A stretch of 64,000 nt of DNA from positions 40,560,368 through 40,624,367 of the forward strand of contig CM055106.1 in NCBI GenBank assembly GCA_029204225.1. Reading direction: 5' to 3'. This DNA is from Diphasiastrum complanatum (taxonomy: Eukaryota > Streptophyta > Lycopodiopsida > Lycopodiales > Lycopodiaceae). The first letter of the stretch is position 1. Every line of letters begins with the position of its first letter. Of this stretch, positions 49,660 to 60,759 are shown piece by piece. Position numbers and translations under genes: made by a program. Below the pieces are notes generated by a model that did no database searches, was not told the DNA's origin, and saw only the letters and a program-made list of their open reading frames with translations.

Positions 49660-50313
49660 ATGTTGGAAGCCAATGGTAGGCTTATCTCAAGTAACTATTC
49701 ATTGTGGAAAGTGAGGATGGAGTCACTTCTTGAGATGAATGATGTTTTGGATATTGTTGTAGGTTTGGAGGAGAGACCAGCAACACAACAAGATCAAGTG
49801 ATGTATGACAAGAGGGCCAAGAAGGCTCTACACATGATAAAGATGAATGTTACCAATGAGCTTCTCAAGGAAGTTGGTAAGTGCACATCATCTTTGGAAG
49901 CTTGGGATTCATTGAAGAAGCTTTATGAATCCAAGTCTACTTCTAGAGTATTGACTTTTAGAAGGCAAATCTTTTCTTGTTTGCAAAAGAATGAAGGAAG
50001 TCCAAGTACTTTTGTTTTGAGGATGAAAGCATTGAATGATGAGTTGACTTGCATTGATGAAAGCATTAAGGAAGGAGAGCTTATTCAAGTGATTATTAAT
50101 GGCTTGTTGGATGCTCATGCTAACATTGTTCAAAGTATTGCTATTCAAAAGACTTTGCCAAGTTTGATGGATCTTCAAGAGATCTTGATCAATGAAGAAT
50201 ATAGGCTTCAAGCAAGAGGTGGATCTACATCGACACTTCAAGAGGATGCTATGTTCACAAAGGGAAAATTCAAGGGAAAAACCAAAAGTAAGTGGTCTAA
50301 AGGGCAAGATTAA
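49660..50313 (+). CDS. Copia gag (element B)
   Basis: 217 codons: MLEANGRLISSNYSLWKVRM, EAWDSLKKLYESKS, RRQIFSCLQKNEGSPSTFVL, LNDELTCIDESIKEGEL and a Lys/Gly-rich C-terminus. This is the copia UBN2-type gag domain, the RNA-packaging structural protein. The frame ends at TAA 50311-50313 just before the zinc knuckle, which is itself shifted (CFYCDIKGHF in one frame, ECYKKKRDQ in another). It is the same family as the antisense gag at 23.3-23.8 kb. An upstream in-frame start is not seen. Confidence 0.88.
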   Translation: MLEANGRLISSNYSLWKVRMESLLEMNDVLDIVVGLEERPATQQDQVMYDKRAKKALHMIKMNVTNELLKEVGKCTSSLEAWDSLKKLYESKSTSRVLTFRRQIFSCLQKNEGSPSTFVLRMKALNDELTCIDESIKEGELIQVIINGLLDAHANIVQSIAIQKTLPSLMDLQEILINEEYRLQARGGSTSTLQEDAMFTKGKFKGKTKSKWSKGQD

Positions 50314-52385
50314 GTGGATGCTTCTTCAAGTGGCAAAAAGAAGGATAGATCAATGCTCAAGTGCTTCTATTGTGACATCAAAGGACACTTTTACAAGTGA
50401 GTGCTACAAGAAGAAGAGAGATCAAGGAGACAAGCAAGGTAATCTTACTCTTGATGAGAATGGTTTGGATGTTCAAGATGCAAATGATGATGCTTTTGTG
50501 ATGTCTTCATGTATGCTTGCTAATGATGGAGATCTAGATCCCTGGTGGATTGATAGTGGAGCAAGTTCACACATGGCCTTTCACAAAAAGTACTTCACTT
50601 CTTTGTTGGCATATGGAGATGACAAGAGGGTGATCTACACGACCAATGATGGTGAGTGTGCAATCAAAGGAATTGGCACAATTCCTATTTTTCTCTCTAC
50701 AAATAGGACTGTTCATTTGGAGGATGTCTTGTTTATTCCATCTATTACCAAGAATTTGCTTAGTGTGAGTCAAATGCTAAGTAAAGGCCTTAAGATGGAG
50801 GTAAAAGGCAAGGGAAGTTGTGGATGCACATGCTATGTCAACATTACTCTTGATGATAAGACCAAGGAAGATCTAGAAGAGGTATTTTTGTTGGATATAG
50901 TGAATTGAGTAAAGCCTACAAGGTTTACATTCCTTCTACTAACAATGTGATTGTTGGTAGAGATGTCATCTGTGATGAGGGGAACATTCCAAAAGTGTCT
51001 TCAAGCATGATTGATGGTGGTGTGAATTAATCTCTTGATGTTGATGAAAAGGATCCTACTTTGGATGGTGATGATGATGGACCTTCATCAAGTCAAAAGG
51101 CAAGGAGAACATCAAGGGAAAGACAAGTACCTTCAAGGCTCACATATGATCAAAAGGGTAAGCAAGTAGTTTTTGGGAATTATGTTGCTTTCCTAAACTC
51201 TTTGGATGAGCCTACAAGTGTAGATCAAACAAGGAAAGAAGAGGAGTGGATCTAATCAATGGATTTTGAGTATCAAGCTCTTATGAAGAGTGAACCATCT
51301 TTTGGAGGATCTTGTTGTGTAGATGGTGCTATGCAAGTGGATGGATGTTATCTTGTTGTAAAATCAAGTAATGGATCTGGAGAACAAAGTTTTCTCAATG
51401 ACTTTGATGATCAAGTTGATGATCAAGAGATTGATCTCAAAGGGCTTCAACTAGTCAAAAGGGAAGTTGGCAATTTGGATCTAGTCAAGAGCATCAAATG
51501 AGAGGTAATTGGCAAAGATGTTATGGATATATTTTTGCAACTTATTGAAGACTCAAGTAAGGTCAAAGGAGCAGCAAGAAAGAGTTGTTCAAGTCTACTT
51601 TACCTGTACTATCTCGTGTTTGAGCATTTTCATGTGAATGTGTGCAAATTGTCAAGATATGGTAAAACTAGCTACATTGGTGAGCATTGTTTTGATGCTT
51701 GATTTGTATTAGCATTCTTGGATGGTTTTGCTGATGGAAATGAAGCTATTGGAGGTTCATTATGTCACTCATTCATGGTCGAGTCATCAAGGTATGATGG
51801 TATCTTGAGGGAAGATGAAGATGGAGGCTCATTCATGGAGTATCATGGTGGATACATGGCAACAAAGGACAAAGGAGGAGGAGACATGCAAGCAAATGTT
51901 GATCACTCACATTTATTGTTTGTTTGCTATGTTTTTCCAGAGAGTTCAGAGTTGGAAGCATGGTGGAATCATCTCATTTACATTCTATTTGATTCTTCAT
52001 GTACTAGTTACCTCTTGACATGTAAAATTCTAAGAAATAGTGAAGCATCCCAAGTAGACACTATTCTCTATATCAATTATGGTTGTTTCTATTTTGAGCA
52101 TTACATGATTATTAAAAGGAGATCTATTCTTAGGAAGAAGATCATTCTTACGATGGATCAAAGTTCTAAGGTCAAAAACTATGCTAGGAATATCATTTTG
52201 TGAGGGAGCAAGTCAATGCAAAGGAGGTGGAGCTTCAACATGTGTCTTCAAGGGAATGTGTAGACGGTGACTTCACCAAAGCATTGGGAAAGGACTTGTT
52301 CATGAAGCATAGGACATCACTTGGATTGTTATCAAAGTCCATGCTAAAACTAGTGAAGAGAGAGTTTGAAAGATTCAACTAGTTA
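50314..52385 (+). pseudogene. Copia element B pol remnant lacking integrase core and RT
   Basis: Protease text is intact (DPWWIDSGASSHM, then ITKNLLSVSQM). The frame then jumps from about 50800 directly to the integrase C-terminal region (CGCTCYVNITLDDKTKED), deleting pre-integrase and the integrase core. RT begins (SRLTYDQKGKQV, DEPTSVDQ, MDFEYQALMKSE) and stops at about 51.3 kb. The next 0.9 kb (51.3-52.2 kb) has ORFs rich in Gly/Asp/Ser that match no pol domain. The RNase H tail (REQVNAKEVELQHVSSREC, FTKALGKDLFMKHRTSLG) ends the element at 52382. It cannot be autonomous. Confidence 0.85.
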
Positions 52386-52431
52386 TAAGGCCAGCTAATA
52401 CCCATTTTAAAGTTCTTTGGAAGGAGAAAAT

Positions 52432-52474
52432 TCCACGTCATCATCTAAAAAATAAAAAAATTCCACGTCATCAA
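52432..52474. repeat. Short direct repeat
   Basis: TTCCACGTCATCA occurs at about 52432 and 52461, separated by an A-rich spacer. Confidence 0.8.
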
Positions 52475-52550
52475 TTTTTAATGATGACATTGGCATTTTT
52501 CATGGGTGTATACTCGGGTCTTGGATGTGGCACCAGACCGTCTACACGTC

Positions 52551-52724
<174 letters not shown>

Positions 52725-52779
52725 GTGACCGTTTGGTGTATATCGCTCGTGAGCCGCCTCTAGCGCTCGCGCTCTCGCT

Positions 52780-52923
52780 CTCTCTCTTCCTCTCTCAATC
52801 GATCTTTCCAAAGGAAAAATCGCTCTCGTGCGCGCACGCGCTCGCGCTCTGTCTCTCTTTCTTCCTCTCAATCGATCTTGCAAATGGAGAAATAAAAGGT
52901 TGTGCTTAGTTTTCACATTGTCG

Positions 52924-52989
<66 letters not shown>

Positions 52990-53095
52990 GTCTCTGATCT
53001 TTGCTCATGCTCTATCTCTCTTTCTTCCTCTCAATCGATCTTGCAAAAGGAGAAATAAAAGGCTGTGCTTAGTTTTCACATTGTCGCGTTCTGTG
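52780..53095. repeat. Degenerate tandem units around a CT array
   Basis: TTCCTCTCAATCGATCTTGCAAA and AGGAGAAATAAAAGG-like text, followed by TGTGCTTAGTTTTCACATTG, recurs at about 52860 and 53028 (period about 167 bp). A more diverged copy is at about 52787. Confidence 0.85.
52927..52985. repeat. (CT)n microsatellite
   Basis: About 59 bp of CT inside the second tandem unit. Confidence 0.97.
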
Positions 53096-53317
53096 TGTGT
53101 GTCTCTCTCTCTACGTCTCTCATCTTTGCTAACATAGTTTTATTGTGAGAGAGTTTATATCACTCCTCTTTATTGACATAGTTATGTTGTGAGAGAGTTT
53201 ATAGTGGGAATTTTGAATTTTGTAGCATCGCAATTTCTTGTTCTTGCAATTTGAAGGGAGTGGGTCATCTGTTCCGACATCTCGGAGTGGGTCATTTGTT
53301 TTGGCATCTCTCATCAG

Positions 53318-54405
53318 CTGGGGCTCAATTCCGTAATTGTTTTGGAGCAGGAGAAAGAGCTACAGATAGTTCTTAAAATCAGTCAGTATCTTTGAGTGCA
53401 GCCTGTGATTGGTGTCCGTGCAAAATTAAGCACAAAGAACAGTGGCCATTGGGGAGAAACATCTGGAGACAAGGAAAATTTTGGGTTGTGCAAATCTGAA
53501 ATCTTGAGTATTGTCAAAACTTTGAAAACCGTTGGAATGTTAGATGTTCTCCAACTGCTTTACTTCCATACTGGATCACAGATTCCATCTTGATCCATTG
53601 TGAAGGTGGGTGTCACCCAAGCAGCTCATATATTCTGTGAGCTTTCTGTGCTTGGGGAGGAATGAAATACCTTGATATTGGTGGTGGCCTTGGCATCGAC
53701 TATGATGGATCTAACTCTTCAACATCTAGTATGTCCATTGGTTACACATTTGAGGACTACGCAGGACAGGTCATTCATGCAGTTGACGATGCTTGTTCAT
53801 TTAAAGGCTCTGACCTTATGTTGTGAGAGCAAGCGCAGTTTAGTGTCTCATCGTTTGTTCTTATTTTTTATGCTTTCTCAGTCAGCAAACTGCAACACAG
53901 TGGGAAGGAGCTTTGCAAGGGAGAGGATGTAACAGATGTGCTGCAGTCTCACAATTTTCCACACCAGCTTTCGATTTTATCCAAAGATCCTGCACATCTT
54001 GTGAATATTGGAGATATTGAGGGTGATCTTGCTTGTGCTAAGCAACTCAAGTTAGAATGTGCATGCAGTTTCAAACTTGGTCTTGTAAGTCTGGAGCTAC
54101 GGGCCATTGTCGATGAGCTCTACACTTCAGTCTCCAATCTGCTGAGCCAAGAGTAGAAGAAAGGCAATTTGCGAAGCCTATATTCAAATAAAGCTGGGCT
54201 AGAAATGTCGGATGTTGTAAATGATCAAATCGTTACATATCATACCAAGCTATCAATTTTCAAATTCATGTTAGATAGCTGGGCTATTGGGGAGCTTTTT
54301 CCTATTGTTCCTCTGCACAGGCTGGATGAAGCACCATCCCTGAGAGCAATATTGTGTGATATCACATGTGATAGTGATGGAAAAATATCCTCGTTTGTGA
54401 CAATA
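53318..54405 (+). pseudogene. Arginine decarboxylase pseudogene (central part)
   Basis: Plant biosynthetic arginine decarboxylase converts arginine to agmatine in polyamine synthesis and is PLP-dependent. Colinear similarity is seen in pieces: [112 protein letters not shown] and CDITCDSDGKISSF. The HxGSQIP and [12 protein letters not shown] motifs are PLP-site features of the family. At least five lesions are present: stops near 53393, 53591 and 54154, and frameshifts near 53.62 and 53.8-53.9 kb. The N-terminal part with the catalytic Lys and the C-terminal part are absent. Plant ADC coding regions are usually intronless, so lack of introns does not prove retroposition. Confidence 0.88.
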
Positions 54406-54750
54406 TCTTTTTATTTTTCTGGAGATTCTTTCTCTCGCGATTATCTCATGCAGTCTTTTTGAACGATTGTGACAATATGATACAGAAACTTTGGTCAGTA
54501 TCAACGTCATGCATCGAAAGAGAAAATTTGAAAGAGGAAACGAATGTTAGGCAACACTTTTTTTCTAATGAATGATAACACGACGAGGTGGGTTGGATAA
54601 ATAATTATCATCTCATATTGTTGTTCCTTGGGGTTGCACCTACCACCGATAGTCTGAGATCCATCTCTCTTTCCCAAGGAAATTTAGATCCATGTTCTTC
54701 TGATATATAACGATTCTAGCTACCTATATCAAAAAGTTGCAAGCGGCATC

Positions 54751-55437
54751 ATGGATCGCAAAATCTCCTTGGAAGATGTCCCTTGTGGGCACATCGAGGA
54801 GCTAACTGTCACCCCTTCCTTGAGCTTTGCGGATATTCTTAAAGAAAAATCTGCCCCTACTTCTCCTTCCACCTCTCTGGACCAATGATCTACTTCCCCT
54901 TCCCCTTCCACCTCTCTGGACCAATGATCTACCTTCCCCTTCCCCTTCCACCTCTCTGGACCAATGATCTACCGAAGAAAGTTAATGTCTCTAAAGATCT
55001 CAAGAAATCTATAGATGCCCCCTCTTCGCTCTCTTTTCTCCTCAACCTAGAAGCCCTTTACTCTTCACAAGCCTCCCTTTTTTATTCTACGGTGGCCATT
55101 TTCTTTGGTACTCTCACTCAGACTTGTGCTTTCATGATCCGAACTTCCCAGTTGATGGCGCCAATGACTCAATGTCAACTATGGCTGATGAAGACAAAAT
55201 CGGGTTATAGTCCATAGATGAGAATGATTCAAAGCTAGACAGAGCTCCTAAGATACCTAGCTATCACATAGATGCAACGAACAAACATACTACCCTGCTG
55301 TCCACAAAACTAGATGATCATTTCTTCGCTAAATGTGGGACTTCAGATGTTGGTATAGGTACACCTATCTCTCACACTAATACTGCCGTGGAAAAAGACA
55401 TATTTCAGAAAAATATCCAGAATAAGGAACAACTTTG
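54751..55437 (+). pseudogene. LINE ORF1 fragment
   Basis: ATG at 54751 starts MDRKISLEDVPCGHIEEL, then SLSFADILKEKSAPTSPSTS, typical of the start of plant LINE ORF1 proteins (SFADIL... near the N-terminus). A 41-bp unit is then triplicated, creating stops. A frame resumes around 54.98 kb (VNVSKDLKKSIDAPSSL) and around 55.2-55.43 kb (IDENDSKLDRAPKIPS, HIDATNKHTTLLSTKLD). ORF1 would be the RNA-binding protein of the element. The sequence is cut at about 55.44 kb by the LTR-like repeat. Confidence 0.6.
54861..54973. repeat. Triplicated 41-bp unit
   Basis: Three tandem copies of a unit containing CCACCTCTCTGGACCAATGA, nearly identical, inside the LINE ORF1 remnant; probably a recent local duplication. 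Confidence 0.9.
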
Positions 55438-55439
55438 AT

Positions 55440-56330
55440 TACATCAACGACTTGATCTTGATCCTACTGATAATGGATGCTCAACTTTGATCTGGATCTA
55501 TCTGAATTTGAATGCCTACGTTCTACAGTCTATTTCAGATATTTCTTTGGTACTTACAGATTGTAAATTATTACTAATCTAAACTAAGCAAGAACATGAA
55601 ATAGGATTGAATCTATTCCTACTAAAATCTCCAGAATCAACAAGACTGAATTTAACTAAGAACTACAAATCCTACAAAGTGCTTATTACAAATATCACCC
55701 ACATTTGTAACAAGAACTCCTCAGGGAGTCAAGCAGCAAGCAGCATCAGATCAGAATAATCATGATCTACCACAAAGCCCTGCACATCTACTTGATTCTA
55801 ATCACAAAAGCAAACTTGAAGAGGAAGTATCAACAACAATCACATTCATACATCAATACCCAAACTTAATGCATGAAAATGGAGCATAGATGGAAATGCA
55901 AATAGAGGGAAATTCAAAATTCAATTCAACAACATTTCATTACAGTATCACATGCTTTGAAACTCGTGGAGGAGGCCTCTATGTATACCCACAAGCCGCA
56001 GTGGTGAATCCAATTCTAACATAATCTGGATTCCACCTCTCACAAATGAGTGAACCCCGTTCTATAAATATTTGGGTTCCACCTCTTACATGATAATAGG
56101 AGGTCTCCTTATTAAAAAACATAACTTAAGTTGAGAAAGTCTAAATTACTAGCTCCCACATGGTTTTCCATCTTTCAGGAATTACCACGGGGTCACAAAT
56201 TGTACATTTTAGTCTAGCACTAATAATTCTCGTGCTCTCATACTCGGCTCTCAACTTCATCTCTGCTAGAAGCCCTTGAGTGGAGAGATTTTGCATCGAC
56301 ACCTCGGGGCATGGCATCAGCTAACACAAG
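55440..56330 (-). mobile_element. Antisense copy of the gypsy LTR-like repeat
   Basis: Minus-strand text matches 33.07-33.5 kb (GAGAGCCGAGTATGAGAG, CTGAAAGATGG and CCATGTGGGAGCTAGTA) including the end of a reading frame (DEVESRV then stop). It interrupts the LINE between ORF1 and ORF2. It may be a solo LTR with a piece of 3' coding sequence. The interval has no other gene. Confidence 0.55.
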
Positions 56331-56458
56331 AGCAAAAGGAAAGAGTGCACAAATGGAGATTTCATAGTGAAGGTGTAACAAGGAGCTCACATCTAAGGTA
56401 ATCTTTCTCTCTCTTATTTTACATTTATAGCAGACTATTACTACTCCCCTTCTATATT

Positions 56459-57430
56459 TTGTTTTCTATGAAGCTGATCACTTGGAATGTTAGAGGGTTA
56501 AACTCCCCCATCTGCCACACCCTTCTCTATAACTACCTGCTAACTCTTCAGCACTCCAATCTGGTAATTTGTCTTCAAGAAACAAAATTGAGCGGCTTTC
56601 TTCTTGATGTCCTCGAGAGCAGACTTTGTCAAAATCTGACTTGTAAGGGCCTTGTTACTTGAGACCATATCATGAACTCGATTTGCTCTAACAGTCTCTC
56701 TCGTCTCAAAGCTGACCTGGGTCTCTCCTCTCGCAAAATAAATCTCCTTTCTTTTGCCTTTACTTCTGGTGACCTTGGCCCCTTGACTACTTGTGCTACT
56801 TCTGACTACAATGATAAATGGCTTTTCAGGGCCCTTGACAAAGCATGCAATATCTCCTACTCCTCTGTTTTTTCTGTCACTAAAGAACCTAATTTCACTT
56901 TCTCGTGGTACAATTCGAAATGGAAAGTTACGACCCCTCCCCATGATGGAAGCCTAGATTCCATCGTAACCTTAAAATCAAAACTGGCAAGCTTAGAGTC
57001 TTTTCTATGAGGATCCTTCAGCTCTCTCTTCTTTTACGTATCAATTATAGAGGGAATGTCTCACATTTCGGCTCTAAATGTAAAATATTTGATGAGGATG
57101 TGATACATTTGTTCTTTCACTGCTATGCTCCACTTTGGAAGATTGTGACTGACCTTTTTATTGCACGCTTTCATGTCAGGTTTAAGAGATTCAGTCATCT
57201 AGATCCTCTATTGAATGATATTACGTTTAATGATGCAAACTCCAATTATTTCTGGCAATGTATTAGGATCATTACTTTGTGGAACATTTGGTTGGACAAG
57301 AATAGTAGAGAACTTGAGAATGGTGATTTATATCTCCCCTCTACTACTCTTAAAAGAGGTTGACAAGCTCATGCTTCTTTAAATTTGTTGTTGCTTTGTA
57401 CTTTGTAAAAAGTCTATAATCTAAGGTCAG
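56459..57430 (+). pseudogene. LINE ORF2 remnant (endonuclease start and C-terminal zinc region)
   Basis: At 56468 MKLITWNVRGLNSP and LVICLQETKLSG are the first two motifs of the APE-type endonuclease that nicks target DNA. After a TGA at 56660 the same frame continues to 57010 without the rest of the endonuclease or RT (NFTFSWYNSKWKV). A shifted frame at 57007-57363 has KIFDEDVIHLFFHCYAPLWK and WNIWLDKNSRE, matching the zf-RVT region near the LINE C-terminus. RT itself is deleted. The 3' end is near 57430 (TTTGTACTTTGTAAAAAGTC followed by an A-rich patch). Confidence 0.82.
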
Positions 57431-58225
57431 ATTTTTCGAAAAAAATATCATAATGACGTTGAGTTCACTTTATCAAGATACCTAGATAGAGGACCATCAA
57501 TCTTGTGAAGATTCCTTTTGGATGTAGCCAAGAGAGAAAATACTTATTTTATGTTTTAACAAGGAACCGATTGATACTATAATTAATAATTATGTACAAA
57601 TATAGATTATACATGAGATAAATAGTTGAGCCTTAACATGGAGCATATAGCTCCTACATGTAAAAGATGCACTACACTAGTCAACGATGGCCAATGTTTG
57701 AGCTTCTTACACTAGTGTCCTAGCTACAACTTTGCCAATGCTCATGAAAGCAAGTCACATTGACGGTGCCATATCATTTACTTGACTAGCCTTTATTGTA
57801 ATGGACTGTATATGTTAGATTTTGCCCATTTTTAGGTTGTTCAAAAAACATTAATTGTTTGAGGGCACATGGGCTGCAAATCAAGTGTCTTAGGTTCACT
57901 TTACAAAAGTACACATGCTATTTCTAGTTTGTAAATTGAATTTCATTATTGGAGATGCCTTTTCAATTTCATAGTCATGTGAGATTAGGCCATATTAAAT
58001 CCCATTATGCATGTGTGTGTATCATGCTCGAGTTGGGCTCGATTTTCTATGATTCCACGGGTTGAGAATACCAAATTCTGCCCCATTCAAGATTCCTATA
58101 TTGTTTTAGGTGTGAGCTTAAAATTGAGAGTCAAGGTTGAGGGAATAATGTAATGCACCTTTGCTTTAAAGTAGAACTTACATAAATCGCTTAAGAAATA
58201 AACGAATAATAAAATAAAATAAAAT
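57431..58225. other. Intergenic, no recognised gene
   Basis: AT-rich sequence without long ORFs or recognisable repeats. The minus-strand ORF at 58096-58551 overlaps the NF-YB upstream region and looks incidental. Confidence 0.5.
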
Positions 58226-59314
58226 AAGAAATGTGATGGCCAGAGTCGCACCCGAAGCTCAGCCAAGCTCCACGCGGCGACTGGCCCTGGTGTGGCCATG
58301 GTCTGAAGGGTTCTCAGCCACGAAGCGAGCACCAGGCCTAGAGGCTTGGGACCGAGCCTACATGACCCGGGCAAGGAGCGCCGTGGGGAGTAAAAGGGAG
58401 GGAGGAGATAGATATATGTGGAGAAGATGAACGGCGAAGATAGCGAGAGTGTAGGAGGCGGTGAGGATTGATCGCAGAAGAGGAGCGAGGAGCCTGGAGC
58501 CGATCGATCACGTATCTGCGAAGAGGAAGAAAAAGTGTCAGTCAGATCCAAACCAGCATCCCCATCACCCCTTGGGTTTGCATCTGCTCCCTTTTCAATC
58601 CTTTATTATTATTATTATTTCTAACCATCACCTTCTCTGTGCTTGCTACCATCTTATATTACTGGGCTGCTATGTTCCCTGTCCTAGTTTACTTTATCAT
58701 CTCTTGCATGCATGCATGCTTTTCTCTGTGTGTGTGTCAATGCTTTGATTTGTTTATGCACTTCTCTGTTTGTATGACAGTAGGATCTGTGGACATTATG
58801 TTTTTTTTTGTGTTCATTCGTTGATTTTTAAGCTTCATTGCGAGGTAAAGTTTGGGATAGTGGCCTTTGTTGGCAGAGTCTGTGCAATTGCTGGCATGTT
58901 TCTTTCGGCCGTGTCGATATGGCTTGTTTGTTTCCATTTTGCAGCTGTCATCTTTTTATGCGTTGTTTCTGCCTCTTTTACAGTCCTCTTTAATCTTCTG
59001 GTCAGGACCAAGAATGTCTGTAAACACATGGTTGATAGAGTTCTTCGTTGTTCTGCTGAAAGGTTATGCTGTTAGTAAGATTCTTTCAGCTGTTATCTCT
59101 TCTCTGGTGAGAAATGGTCAAAGGCCTCAGCAATGAGCATTCCGATAATCTGGATTCTGTCAGCGGGTTACATTTCCTGTGTTCAACCCCACTCACTCAA
59201 CCAGGATCAAAGCTCTGTTTATTGTGTGGCTGAAGTTTGCTTTATCTGTTTCCCGTTGTGCTGCTTTTTCTACAGTTGCTTGAGGCTGTGCAGGAGTCAA
59301 TCATCTATCTGTAG
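58226..59314 (+). promoter_or_regulatory. NF-YB upstream region: GC-rich promoter / 5' leader with probable intron
   Basis: 58230-58530 is GC-rich relative to its flanks and contains AGATATATGTGG (about 58408, TATA-like), followed by purine-rich leader text. 58570-59314 is T-rich and intron-like, ending CTATCTGTAG directly before the ATG at 59315. That AG suggests a 3' splice site, so the 5' untranslated region is probably interrupted by one or more introns. I cannot define the transcription start or the upstream donor. Confidence 0.45.
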
Positions 59315-59946
59315 ATGATGTTGGAAGCTGGAAGCCCTGCAAGCCAGGAATCAGAAGACGGGGCCAACCATGGAGGCGGAGATCGAGACAATAGTAGCGT
59401 GAGAGAGCAGGACCGTTTTTTACCTATTGCAAACATCAGTCGCATCATGAAAAAGGCCTTACCTGCCAATGCGAAAATTGCTAAGGATGCGAAGGAGACC
59501 GTTCAAGAATGTGTTTCAGAGTTTATTAGCTTTATCACTAGCGAGTATCCACATAAAATCCTCAAATAAACGGCTGTCTTCTCTACTAGTTAAGATGTTT
59601 ATGAAATTGTTACGTCTCTGCCATTATAAGTACATACTTATGTTGATTCTTAGCCATTCTTAAAGAAAAACAGGTCAATCCCCTACTGCATGGTGTAGAC
59701 TCTGTTATTTGTCAATCTGGAGACAAATCTGGTCCTTTACTTGCATGGTTCAGAATATTCTCTACTTACACTTTTTTGAAGCCGTGATCCTTAATTGGAA
59801 GCAGAGCAAGCGATAAATGCCAGAGAGAGAAGAGAAAGACAATCAATGGTGACGATCTGTTGTGGGCCATGAGTACCTTAGGGTTCGAGGATTATGCAGA
59901 GCCTTTAAAACTCTATCTGCTGAAATTTAGAGAGGTCATTTTCTGA
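59315..59946 (+). CDS. NF-YB (CCAAT-binding factor subunit B, HAP3), two visible exons
   Basis: NF-YB dimerises with NF-YC through a histone fold; with NF-YA the trimer binds CCAAT boxes in promoters. Exon 1 (59315-59544) starts [15 protein letters not shown] and holds [33 protein letters not shown] and [14 protein letters not shown] 260-nt intron follows (59545-59804, GT...GCAG, splitting a GAA codon). Exon 2 (59805 on) reads [20 protein letters not shown] and [20 protein letters not shown], ending FREVIF and TGA at 59944. In relatives an intron follows the (Y/F)RE codons; here AGAGAG|GTCATT at 59935 is a fair donor, so the in-frame TGA may be intronic and a further exon may lie beyond the retrotransposon. 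Lys in AKDAKE (Asp in LEC1 types) places it with non-LEC1 NF-YBs. Coding is uninterrupted in the histone fold. Confidence 0.88.
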
Positions 59947-60108
59947 CTCCATCCCTCACTTATCTGTGTCATTCTTACGTGTGCTGCTAAATCAATTTTG
60001 TCTTCTTGCAACATTTTGTATCCATCATTCACTTTACTGTGTAGTTAATTCACAACTTATGTCACATGTTTAAGTACTTCACATCTGGGTGGGAGGGTGT
60101 GTGTGTGT

Positions 60109-60162
<54 letters not shown>

Positions 60163-60391
60163 AACAAAGCTTTATTAATGTCTTTTCCATGCCAAAAGGC
60201 ATATAAGACAAGTAAATGTACATGTCAAGTATGTGGTAACAGTGGGAGCGTATGAAATGCCTCCGAAACAATAACAGAAATAACATGTCTAAATACTATG
60301 AACTGAAATAGATGTGATGATATATGAAATATGAAACATGTGGGAGCATATGTATGTCGTTAAAAGAATGCTTAATCTATACTTTTACAAA
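59947..60391. other. NF-YB downstream / intron sequence with microsatellites
   Basis: No third NF-YB exon (for example an acidic EGD-type start) is recognisable. It includes GT, TA and GA runs at 60098-60162 and ends at the left LTR of an antisense copia element. Confidence 0.5.
60098..60162. repeat. Compound (GT)(TA)(GA) microsatellite
   Basis: GT run 60098-60109, TA run about 60113-60140, GA run 60141-60162. Confidence 0.95.
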
Positions 60392-60750
60392 TGGGATTAA
60401 GGAACTACGTGTTGTTGGCAGTCGTTGTCGGGCAAAATCTGATTCAGTTAGAGATTCTGTCTAGGCGTGATAGTGTTGAGTAGCCGAATAATCGAGATTC
60501 GATGGTGACTGTTCGATAGTTCAATGATGGCGAATAGTCGATGATGGCTGCCAAATAGACGATGATGCATAGTTTGATAGTTCGGCCGTGTCGATAGAAT
60601 ACTGTCATCGAATCCTTTGTATTTCTGCAGACTGTTAGAAAAACCAGTGTATTTTTGCAGAGTATGCGACTGTACAAGGGTTTACATACAGAGAATGAAT
60701 GGATCTAGATTAGCTATGAGATAAGGGATGGAGAGGATAGAAATCCAACA
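60392..60750 (-). repeat. 3' LTR of copia element D
   Basis: 359 bp; matches 63477-63811 throughout, with about 20 bp of extra sequence (a GGCGAATAGTCGATGAT duplication around 60525). The outer left edge may extend to about 60387. Confidence 0.85.
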
Positions 60751-60759
60751 CCTCCCCTT

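Noticed and set aside
53318-54405. Functional arginine decarboxylase gene with introns
   Set aside because: In-frame stops and shifts lie inside conserved blocks without splice sites that would remove them, and both termini are missing.
58096-58551. 151-codon minus-strand ORF over the NF-YB upstream region
   Set aside because: No motif; it overlaps promoter/leader sequence of a recognised gene and its N-terminus is Ser/Pro-rich by composition.
59315-59946. LEC1-type NF-YB (embryo-specific) assignment
   Set aside because: The diagnostic Asp of LEC1-type proteins is Lys here (IAKDAKE), and the N-terminus and REQDRFLP block match non-LEC1 types.
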